NCBI GenBank assembly: GCA_917880885.1
Contig: OU862919.1
Span: 52,117,058-52,181,057, forward strand
From: Limnephilus marmoratus
Taxonomy: Eukaryota; Arthropoda; Insecta; Trichoptera; Limnephilidae
DNA: 64,000 bases
Reading direction: 5' to 3'
The position numbers and the translations under genes are program-made. Numbering within the stretch: the first letter of the stretch is position 1; every line of letters begins with the position of its first letter. This document shows, one piece after another, positions 55,385-64,000 of this stretch. The notes under the pieces were generated by a model. It ran no database searches and had not been told where the DNA came from. It saw nothing but the letters and a program-made list of their open reading frames with translations.

Positions 55385-55510
55385 AATTTTATATTTGAAT
55401 ATAAAGTTTGGTGTTTTCTCTTTCTAACACCGTTTAGATCGTATTTCTTATCATGGCAGTAAGGGAGACAAAATCTATGTGAACCGTTCCCAAAAGCTAA
55501 CAAATTTACC
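55385..55510 (-). repeat. AT-rich interspersed repeat family, copy 3 (partial)
   Basis: On the minus strand: gttagcttttgggaacggtt, tctcccttactgcc and tctaaacggtgttagaaag, matching parts of copies 1 and 2. Confidence 0.7.
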
Positions 55511-55589
55511 TGATGAGTTAAAGTTGTTTTTATCAACAATGTGTAGTTGTTACTTTATATTTTAAATGTTTTGCTAACGGTTTCGCTAA

Positions 55590-55640
55590 TTTAAAGTTTT
55601 AAGTTTGCTAGTGAATGACACGGATGTGTCGAAACCGGTA
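55590..55640 (+). repeat. Possible Penelope-type terminal module (weak)
   Basis: gacacggatgtgtcgaaacc forms a 5-bp hairpin followed by GAAAC, like stem II plus the second core block of a hammerhead, but the CTGANGA block is missing (gtgaatga). Confidence 0.25.
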
Positions 55641-55959
55641 ACAGAAAATTTAAAATATAAAGGAACAAGTATGTACATTGAAAATTAAAACTCTAAAAAA
55701 ATGCAATTAATCCAAACCTGGTCCCACAAAAGCTCCCCTGTCCTTCCTCCAATCATAGATTTAGAAAAATTTGCCAGACTTATGTCAAAAACATTGAATG
55801 TGACTTGTAAAGTAAAAATTGGATTGGTGTGTAAGAATTTTTTAATTATTAAGTTGTATTAAGATTTAATTTTGAAACTGTCAATATCCCTGTTAATACG
55901 TAAATAAGAATAATTTTTAGTTTTCCATCAAGTTTTTATCTGAAAACTTTTTTTTCATT

Positions 55960-56390
55960 AGTCCGCCGTCATGTACAACAATGACGGCCTTCGTTATCGA
56001 GGAGTAAGACTCACAATCCGAAGATCGCAAGATCGAATCCCAGCGTGCGCAAATAAATTTTATTTGATTAATTTGTGTTATTTCGCAATAAGTTTATTTA
56101 AAATAATATATAGTATATTTGTGGCATGTTCCAGAGTGGAAGATACTCTCAGTATTGCCCTGGTTAATACCGCTATTCAGAATTGAAACGTTGCTTGAAA
56201 TGGCTTTAGCCGTGTTTGGTGACCAGATCTGAATAGCCAGGTGCTTCCCCACCTTCATCTTCCCCACCTCCTTCCCCTCCCCACTACCTTCAGCCTCACA
56301 ACAACCCCAATTAGGGATGCCATAGTCTTACTGGCTCCAAAGGCGAGCAGCTGGGACTATTGCAAGGTATTCACTTTTAAAAAAATTATT
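55960..56390 (+). mobile_element. SINE-B copy (with tRNA-like head)
   Basis: The most complete copy. The head has tatcgaggagtaagactcac (A-box-like) and gatcgcaagatcgaatccc (B-box-like). The body has tatatttgtggcatgttcca, gaatagccaggtgcttcccc and a C/T-rich stretch. The tail is A-rich. Confidence 0.88.
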
Positions 56391-56659
56391 TTAAAACATC
56401 TATCAACTACCCGATTAGATGCAAGGTAAGATGTTTAAAATGATTGAACCCTAAATTACGACAACACTTTTGTCACAAAATGAACGATCTTTGCTGGTTT
56501 CGCGTACGCATTTAGAAGCTTGTACAACAAGTTTACATCAAGATGGGAAGTTGTGTTATGAAATTACTCTTAAATGGTGTTATATTTTAGATTAAAATTG
56601 CTAATGAGAGGTCTCATCTATCGTTATTATATACCGAAGCCCTCTGGCTTTTAAATATC

Positions 56660-57200
56660 ATAAAATGCATTCACACGGAAACAAAGTTAAACAAATAGGT
56701 TACACAAAGTACTACATTGTGCAATAGTATCACTGTTGGTCGCCAGTTGATTGGTTAATACAACAATTCTACATAAGTACATTCCCTATGGCAAACGCTG
56801 TTTGTTTGGCAGTAGAATGTTTTACAGTAGCAATGGTCCGTAAGGGGCCCTTTGTCTAAAATTTATTATAATATTAGTACAAAGCGAAACCCATTCAAAA
56901 TATTTTAACCATTTTCATATGGAAACAAAGTGACATGCCTACATCGCCTGCTTTAATAGCTATTAAAATATTATAGTTATATTGTATCTATTCATATGGA
57001 AACAATGTCAAGTAAATAGGTCATACCTAATCCAATGCATATTTGCATATCATGATATGCCACTAGTTAATTGGTTAATACGACAATGATACATGCCGCA
57101 CCTACATACAAAGCATCGGAAAAAGAATGTTTGACAGAAGTAAAGACCTGTAGATGGCTATCAGAAATATCATAGGTAGGTACATTGTATCAATTTATGT
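56660..57200 (-). repeat. Decayed tandem copies of the exon 1 3' end and splice-donor region
   Basis: Two extra copies of the segment spanning the exon 1 end and following intron lie downstream in the gene. Copy B (about 56985-57185) on the minus strand still reads AIYRSLLLSNILFPML, against AIYGSLLLSNVLLPVL in the exon. Copy C (about 56660-56860) reads PYGPLLL, then a stop, then NIL. The flanking intron parts also match (taattggttaatacgaca against taattagttaatacgaca; aaataggtca in both). The repeat spacing is about 195 and 320 bp. Copy B lacks a clean donor (ATGTAG|GTGCGG) and copy C is broken. Confidence 0.8.
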
Positions 57201-57291
57201 GGAAATAATATCACGTAAATAGGTCACACGGAGTCCAATTCACATCATGATAGGCCTCTAGTTAATTAGTTAATACGACAAAGATACATAC

Positions 57292-57542
57292 CCTATAACA
57301 AGCACCGGGAGTAGAACGTTTGACAGTAGCAATGACCCGTAAATGGCGGCCAAGGTCAAGGCGCCCAGCGACTGGCTGGTGTTGATGGAGCTCTGCAGGT
57401 TGGCGGTTCCGTGAAAGGCCGTGAAGTGAATCATGAAGGCGAACGAGATGACGAAGAGGTTCTTGTAAAGCCTCCATTTCTCGCCCTTTTCAAACCCTTC
57501 CAGGTGCTTCTTGGCTTCCGATTTTAACGCTGCCTTTGACAT
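57292..57542 (-). CDS. UNC93-like protein, first coding exon
   Basis: Starts ATG at 57542 (MSKAALKSEAKKHLEGFEKG) and gives 83 codons plus two bases before the donor ATAGG|GTATGT (GT at 57291-57290). The translation continues EKWRLYKNLF, a first membrane helix (VISFAFMIHFTAFHG), TANLQSSIN, then a second helix ending LLLSNVLLPVLVI. The TANLQSSIN block after helix 1 is a hallmark of insect UNC93-like proteins. The phase-2 split Gly codon (GG|A) joins exactly to exon 2 at 17612, giving VIGWLGLKWT. Helices and the short N-terminus place the N-terminus in the cytosol in the standard MFS topology. The role (ion-channel regulation or transport) is not established from sequence. Confidence 0.92.
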
Positions 57543-57575
57543 TTTGATTGGTGATTAAATTTGATCTGGTTTCTC
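57543..57575 (-). other. 5' UTR part of exon, with splice acceptor
   Basis: A pyrimidine-rich TTACATTTTTCAG ends at 57576 on the minus strand, 33 nt before the ATG. This implies a non-coding upstream exon and a 5' UTR intron reaching right. No promoter or first exon was identified. Confidence 0.75.
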
Positions 57576-57741
57576 CTGAAAAATGTAAGAGTTAGGGGGT
57601 TTAAAAAAATTATGGAGATACATAGTAAGGAAGTATGATATGACAGATACTTCCAGCCAATTAATGCCAACAATTATCTATAACTATAAATATCAAAATA
57701 TGCTTATATGTATTTAAATGAGTATGCACCTACATGAGATA

Positions 57742-58756
57742 TCTACGCGTTGCTAAACCATTCATCGGATTGCGATGAAACTTTGGGGATTTGATGTGTG
57801 CATACCCATGATAGTTTCTATATATAATTGTGAGTTCTGGCATCATAAAAGTATGCGTTGCTAACCATTCATCAGATTGCGATGAAACTTCTGAGATTTG
57901 ATGTGTGCATACCCACGATAGTTTCTATACATAATTGTGAGCTCTGGCATCACAAAAGTATGCGTTGCTAACCATTCATCAGATTGCGATGAAACTTCGG
58001 AGATTTGATGTGTGCATACCCACGATAGTTTCTATACATAATTGTGAGCTCTGGCATCACAAAAGTATGCGTTGCTAACCATTCATCAGATTGCGATGAA
58101 ACTTCTGAGATTTGATGTGTGCATACCCACGATAGTTTCTATACATAATTGTGAGCTCTGGCATCACAAAAGTATGCGTTGCTAACCATTCATCAGATTG
58201 CGATGAAACTTCGGAGATTTGATGTGTGCATACCCACGATAGTTTCTATACATAATTGTGAGCTCTGGCATCACAAAAGTATGCGTTGCTAACCATTCAT
58301 CAGATTGCGATGAAACTTCGGAGATTTGATGTGTGCATACCCACGATAGTTTCTATACATAATTGTGAGCTCTGGCATCACAAAAGTATGCGTTGCTAAC
58401 CATACATCAGATTGCGATGAATCTTTGGGGATTTGATGTGTGTATGACCGCGATGATTTCTATATATACTGATGAGCTCTGGCATTGTGAAATTTTGTAT
58501 AAAAAAATTGGAATAGATGTTTTAAAACTGAATGTAGCGGGAATGAATATATGGAACGCAGGAGGGGGGAGGGGAACTCGGGAGGGGAGGTTCGTGGGAC
58601 GGGGGAAGCTGGAGAGGGACGTGCGGCGAGGGAAGGCAGGGAAGGAGATGTAGGAAACGCGGAAGAGGAAGGAGGGGTGAAAGGGGAACGGGAACGGGAC
58701 GAATGGGAAAGAACACGCAGGGAAAAACAATTTTTTTATTAAGTGTAACTCGCTAG
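57742..58756 (+). mobile_element. Helitron-like element containing the 107-bp array
   Basis: After the array comes a G-rich block (58555-58700, as in the 54132 element), gcagggaaaaacaattttt and a terminus aactcgctag at 58747-58756. That 3' end equals the minus end at 31721 (AACTCGCTAG), but the next base is C rather than T. The 5' end is unsure. Tandem arrays inside Helitron-related elements are known. Confidence 0.55.
57748..58497 (+). repeat. 107-bp tandem array, seven units
   Basis: Units begin gcgttgctaa at 57748, 57855, 57962, 58069, 58176, 58283 and 58390. Inner units are nearly identical, the first and last diverged. Each carries agattgcgatgaaactt and atttgatgtgtgcatac. Two inverted, diverged units occur at 32220-32440. 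Confidence 0.97.
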
Positions 58757-59160
58757 CGTTATCTAAAAACACATAACAAATAATTTTACTGCCCTTGAGG
58801 TAGAATGTTTTTTGCCTTTTTATAAAAGGTTTTTCAATTTCAAAGTGTGCGCGCTGTCAGTACCATATATATTTAAAAAAATTCAACCCCTAAAATTCGA
58901 AACCAAAATTTATTTACGGAATCTGGAATTTCACTTGTCGAAAAGCCACAATTTTATTTATTTATTTACATTTTACAAATTAGTGGAAGAGTAATTAAAA
59001 AATATTTTTTTAATAGAAATTATGAACTACAAAACAATGCAGAAGAATTATAATTATTAGCTAGTATTTATTAATAGTATTTATTCATGAGGTGTGTTAT
59101 TCTGGCATTCTTGAAACCGTGTTTCAGAATGAGCTAAGAGAAGAAATATTATTTTTGACC
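58757..59160. other. No recognisable feature
   Basis: AT-rich sequence upstream of the UNC93-like coding exon; possibly in its 5' UTR intron. Confidence 0.4.
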
Positions 59161-59164
59161 GCAA

Positions 59165-59490
59165 TAACACTTAAGAAAGATTAAAAAAAGGACGCCACAA
59201 TGGTTTGGGCATGTAGAGCAATTGAACGAGGAAAGGAGTGTAAGGAGAATATGAGAATATAATGACGCAAACGTGAATGTTAGAAGAAGTCGAGGACGCC
59301 CAATAAAGACATGGCACGACCAAGTGAATCATATACTTGAGTCGAGCCATGTCAAGAATCTGAATAGTAGAAGAGCATGTATGAGACGATGTATGAATGT
59401 AAACGACGAAAGCAATGTGTGCCAAGACCTCTCAAGTCCTCTCTGCCTGCCCCTGCGGGGAAACGTCGTGATAGTAAGTTAGTTAGTTTT
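59165..59490 (+). pseudogene. 5'-truncated RTE copy
   Basis: Matches the last 300 bp of the intact RTE (gtttgggcatgtagagc, agtcgaggacgcccaa, cctgcccctgcggggaaacg) and ends in a short ttagttag tail. A small duplication (gagaatatgagaatata) and deletions break the frame. Confidence 0.87.
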
Positions 59491-59998
59491 TTTATTTTTC
59501 AGTCTATCGTTCTTTTTCATATTTTCGTTTAGATTTATTAGTATTATCTTTTTCTTCAATTTTATATTTGATGAACCAACGCAAATTGTTGTGCAAATGG
59601 TGTGTGAAAGATTTGTTGTCGTACAATATAATAAACATACAATAAGCAATAACAAAAAAAATGGACAAACTTATAATCCGTTATTGATTTGACCATAACT
59701 CGCGAGAAATATAATTTCAACAAGATAAAATGTCTTGAAGTATATAATATTTTTGTTCGTTATTATTGAGTTATGTGACCGAACTACATATCCGAGCCAT
59801 TTATTTTTCCTACCATTTCGTTGATTTATTTTTTCAGGAAGCCAAAGAAGGAATTCATAAATAATAAACACTGTTTATGTGACATAAATATTAATAAAAA
59901 AATGCTTTGAAGTTCGTAATGCTGTTTTCAAACAGTGACGAGAATCACTGAGAGAAAATGTAACTTGAAAAATTAAAAATATATATACACATTTTTTT
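59491..59998. other. No recognisable feature
   Basis: AT-rich sequence between RTE and SINE-A copies. Confidence 0.4.
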
Positions 59999-59999
59999 A

Positions 60000-60475
60000 C
60001 ATTAGCTTCACACAGAAGGCCCTGAGGAAAATAAATTCCCTCGTTGTCTATGTCATCTTTGCGGATGCTATGTGGACGGTCTTTTTAGGAAAGGAAGGAG
60101 ATGAAGTTCTGGGAAGGAAAAGGGTATTATGGGTGGGTAATAATCTGGGGGTCAGTGTGTCCAGGAATGACGGACGTATGAATTCATCCCTCCCACTGCT
60201 ATGCAAGGCGATGTTCCGAGAGAGTATAGCTGAAGAAGTCAAAGAGACTCCTTCAACCATTCTCCCCCGACCCGGCCTGCCAAGCAGCTGGTGGGAAAAC
60301 GCATCGGCCGCCAAGACTCGGACAAATCTCACCCTATGAAACCGGGCACCCCTGCTAAGTCACCAAACCTAGCGAACCACTTAGGGTGACCTATGGCAGA
60401 GGTGTTCGTTATCCAATAAATAGTTCCCGGAGCGGCGGTACCCATACCCATATTCCCAAATTAATGTTAGTTGGG
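60000..60475 (-). mobile_element. SINE-A copy (near full length, minus)
   Basis: The most complete copy. On the minus strand: gggaactatttattggataa, ggtcaccctaagtggttcgc, tgcttggcaggccgggtcgg, catcgccttgcatagcagtg, ccacatagcatccgcaaag and aggccttctgtgtgaagcta atgt with a tail. About 475 bp. I could not see a convincing tRNA or 5S head at its 5' end. Confidence 0.88.
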
Positions 60476-60884
60476 GCATATATATTATGTGTGCTTTAAT
60501 TACATGCAACAGCATATGACATCTGAAATAACATTTTTCGTTATAAAAAAGTTGTCGAATAATTTATTTCTAATTAATTCTTAAAAAAACTATTGACACG
60601 ATAATCTAGACTTAATAATAAATTAAGCAAAATATATTGTGCAAAATGCATGTATGATTATGATAATGAAAAGTGCCTGTTGACCGTGGCATTGGTTCTA
60701 GATTTATAAATAAACGAAAACGTGTTAAAGAAATAATACAAACAAGAAGAATATAATTTATTAATGTTACTTAATCTTTCTGGTTACAACTTTCATTCAC
60801 CTAAAAACTGGCTTTACTAAAGCCTGCACTGGGGTATTTACTAATTATAATACTAGCACAACTTAGGGTGAGGATTCATTGTCA

Positions 60885-61185
60885 AGTTCTTGGCGGGCCG
60901 GATCGGGAGAAACTGGTCGAGGGAGAACTAACCAAGGCCTCTCCAGCCAGCCTCCCCTACCTCTCCTCTCTCGGCCCATCGCCTTGCACCGCAGTAAGAG
61001 GGATGAATTCGTACGTCCGTCACTTCTGGACACTCATTGGTCCCCAGATTCCTATCCACCCATCTTAACTTTTTCCTTCCCAGAACTTCCTATCCTTCCT
61101 TTCATTAAAATACTCTACACACAGCATCCCCAAAGATGACATAAGCCCTGAGGATTTTTTTCCTCAGGGCCTCAAAAAATTATAT
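60885..61185 (+). mobile_element. SINE-A copy (5' truncated, plus)
   Basis: Starts in the middle region (ggcgggccggatcgggagaa), then gcccatcgccttgcaccgca and acacagcatccccaaagatg; ends cctcagggcctc plus an A-rich stretch. It points away from the minus-strand copy 400 bp to the left. Confidence 0.88.
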
Positions 61186-61835
61186 TAATAAAAATTATGA
61201 CGCAGACTTGTGAAAAATTGCGGGATATTATAATTATTGTAGGATTTGTGAAGCTGAAAGTACTCGTAATTATAAAAATATATTGTATTAGTATTTTATA
61301 TTGGCATCTACTCTAATGAAACATAACAAACGAGTAATCAACAACATAATTGTCTATGTCTATATATATTTGATTTTTTTTATCAATCATTTGAATATTT
61401 AAAACATAAAACCAGTTGTGTTTTAATTATTAGGCTTGGCAAGAAGATTTTATTCCAGCCCTAAAAAAAGCAAGCAACCTTGAAGCATTTCGTAAAAAAA
61501 CAAATTGTTGATTTCGATAGGCTCACAAGTTAATTGAAAATTAATTCATCATCCATCAACCTATTGGCAGAGGCTTTCGAGGATGTTTTTTCATTAGATT
61601 AATAAAATTGAAAAACGAAATCATTTTCTTGCAAGGCGTATCCCCGTACCTGTCTCTATTATAATATCATCTATCCGTTCATTTCGTTTCGACTTTAATC
61701 CCGTTTGCATTAGTAAAGGTACCTTCTTAAATTCGGAAGGAGAGTCGCTTTTGTCTGTTTGCTAAATTCCTGTGAAATTATGTTAAACACACCGATATTG
61801 GTTAAATCCTGTTTTGTTTCATTTTATGATTCAGC
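61186..61835. other. No recognisable feature
   Basis: AT-rich sequence with no motif I can name. Confidence 0.4.
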
Positions 61836-62275
61836 TACGAGTGCATGTCGGACGCCACGGCATACACACCGCGCCACAAATAACATCTGTATACGTGGAA
61901 TTTCACACAAAGCTACTGTTATAATTCGGTTTCGAATTCAAAAATTCGACACAAGATGTCGCTACTTCCGTCAGCAGGTCGGACCGGGACGTCTCCCCCT
62001 AGTTATAACTGCTACGAATTAGTGAATGTGGACACGAAAAAATTGACGGTAATACATGTTTTATCAAGGCTATAGATATATTACATTTGACGTCATTGCT
62101 CTCTCTTGGTTACTTTGTCCCGGTGACTAGCTACAGTGGATCCGAGGAACGGGCTGTTTTTGGAATCAGTTCGTATTGGATCTATAAAATGGTCCCCAAC
62201 ATTAACTGCGCGAAGCCGAACAAAAAGCCACCCGCAGGGCCTAGCAGTAAAATCCTGCGGAGCGGGTTTTAAACA
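61836..62275. other. GC-richer unassigned stretch (possible exon or element)
   Basis: Clearly less AT-rich than its surroundings. On the minus strand one frame at about 62270-62190 reads ILLLGPAGGFLFGFAQLM and is hydrophobic but closes at a TAG. The plus-strand frame 62087-62272 is open but not recognisable. It could be a 5' exon/promoter of the UNC93-like gene or a coding remnant of an element. Confidence 0.3.
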
Positions 62276-63765
62276 GCTAGTGCAAATTATTATCAAATAG
62301 AAATCCAACAATTTACAACCAGTTGAATTTGCGTAACCGGTTTTCAGATAAATTTATATATATATATATATTTCGATAACACATTGCCCACGAGGCGATT
62401 TTTCATAAAAAAAGTTTCTGTATACATAATTGTTCAGTCATTATTTTTATTATTGTTGTTTAAATGATTGTTGGAGGTATAAATTGCTTATATAAATTAC
62501 TTACTCAACCCAACTGTTATGTACAAAAGAAACCTTCAGATTTTTATAAAAAATAACAAGTACCTATATGTCGTCCGATCGCGATCTCCTTAGTAGAGCG
62601 GTGAATTCCATAATGTTGAATTGAATTATTCACAAACCTATTACATTTATTTTTTTTTTTCATTATTTATTAACCAAGATAATATTACAAAACAAATAAA
62701 TGCTTTAATAAAATATATATTAAAAATAAATAAATGCTACATTTGAAATGGACCCTTGAAAACACTCGGTAAAGGCGTAAATCGCAATTAAATTAATTAA
62801 AGTACTCGTATTTTAAGGTCAAAATGTACTAAATTAATTAAAAATTAATTAAAAATGTGGGTGCTAATTACTATGCAGCAGCATTGTTAAACTGTAATAA
62901 AATTATTGTCCTTGTAGTGTACTCTTAACCAGATCAATATCATGAGAGCACGATCTTAAACAGCACCCTGGCTAAAAGGTTTTGTTCTCGTTGAATACAG
63001 CCTGCATTTATTATTAATTATCATTGCCTAAGTTGTTTCTCGACCGTGACTAATAATTTATTGTACTGCATTCAGTGGGCGAGGTTATTTCATGAGTATA
63101 AATATATTTTGCCTTACTGAATAATTTCGCGTACCCCGTAAATATAAATAGTTAAACTGGTTTTAATGTCACCAGACAAAGCAGACATTTGAAATGCTTG
63201 TAAAAACAATGTTGATTGATTGTCTACACGACCTGCCAAATCGAGTTAACGCCTTTACGCAGTGTTTCACGCCCGTATTGCGAGCGTTCAGGGGATCCTT
63301 TATATTATTTTAACAAATAAATATTACGAGAAATTTTCGTCGTAAAACTTGATTAAAATTTTACCTACCACTTTTGCTTACTTCCACCTAAAGCAAATGT
63401 TGATTACACACTGTCTTCAGATAAGTAAGCAAAACCGGTTAACGAAAATACGTCAATGAATATTTTGTTTGCGCCTTCAGGAGAACTAGTGGGTTTATGG
63501 TACTCAACTATTAAAGAACGATCTGGAGTAAAAGGAGACAGATATATGCAGATGCAGTTGTTTATTAGGCAGATCTGTCCATAATAAAACTAATCCAAGA
63601 TGATATCGACCCAACAATAAGTTTCTAGAAGAATGATCTATGCCGATTTGACAGAAAACTTATTTATGTACCTACGTCTTTTCGTCTCATACATCCCACC
63701 CGTCAGTTGATCCCCCGACAATTATTCCCCCGAAAATGATATTTACTTTAAAATTATAATTTTTT
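62276..63765. other. No recognisable feature; short (TA)n
   Basis: AT-rich. A (ta)n run is at about 62354-62370. No frame or repeat partner recognised. Confidence 0.4.
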
Positions 63766-63874
63766 CGACAAACTTTGCAAAAATTCCTTGTGGCGTCATT
63801 ATTGATATAATCAAAACGAATGACTGAGTTTACACCACTATATTATTAACAAATCGACATATTTCAAAAACATT

Positions 63875-64000
63875 TTTTTCTTCATCAGGATAAGTTGTTA
63901 ATATAAAAATAAAAGTAGTAAATATAAAAATAATTTATTAATTAATCGTATACGTTTGCCCTGAAGAAGGAACGGTCGTTCCGAAACCATCGGCTTTAAA
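63875..64000 (+). repeat. Penelope-type terminal repeat with hammerhead-like core (cut by window edge)
   Basis: CTGAAGA at 63961-63967, A, GGAAC (969-973), loop ggtc, GTTCC (978-982), GAAACCATC, then GGC. Stem II pairs perfectly, and GCC before CTGAAGA can pair with GGC after ATC as a short stem I. A degraded copy in the opposite orientation (cttcatcagg, minus) is at about 63880-63890. Confidence 0.5.

Overview
This window is repeat-dominated eukaryotic DNA, about two-thirds A+T, without operons or dense coding. The repeat repertoire (RTE and Jockey/CR1-type LINEs, Gypsy and Penelope-like elements, Helitron-like elements, tRNA-derived SINEs, many MITE-like inverted repeats), GT-AG introns and recurrent 'taggtac'-type intronic motifs point to an insect, most likely a lepidopteran. 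The species cannot be fixed from sequence alone.

The only host gene I can support is a minus-strand UNC93-like membrane protein of the major facilitator superfamily. Its first coding exon is at 57542-57292, and the acceptor of an upstream 5' UTR intron lies just outside it. Its second coding exon is at 17612-17450. They join in phase 2 across an intron of 39,679 bp, so most of the window is one intron. Later exons lie left of 17450, in the window or beyond it. Next to exon 1 the intron holds decayed tandem copies of the exon-end/splice-donor segment.

Left end (1-17.4 kb): the 5' part of a long minus-strand LINE (ORF1 at 4076-3249, ORF2 endonuclease running off the left edge). Between these ORFs lies a stop-free 772-codon ORF built around about 23 copies of a 16- or 19-residue CxxC repeat. 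The LINE abuts a truncated Gypsy element with its 3' LTR. Next come LINE remnants, a perfect 19-bp hairpin, a small possible signal-peptide ORF, a long stretch with no recognisable genes, a GC-rich island and a foldback repeat.

Intron (17.6-57.3 kb): a piggyBac-like MITE beside exon 2; a near-intact RTE-clade LINE (one 1018-aa ORF, 18/19-bp target-site duplication); a nested pair in which a plus-strand Jockey-type LINE split an older minus-strand LINE; a 104-bp-arm perfect palindrome with a 15-bp duplication; Penelope-like remnants with hammerhead-ribozyme-like cores; a tRNA-bearing inverted repeat; Helitron-like 3' ends; and two SINE families. One SINE family shares its 3' end with a LINE in the window.

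Right end (57.5-64 kb), upstream of UNC93-like exon 1: a 107-bp tandem array ending in a Helitron-like terminus, RTE and SINE remnants, an unassigned GC-richer stretch, and a hammerhead-like Penelope terminus at the edge. All assignments come from reading translations and repeats by eye; no database search was run.
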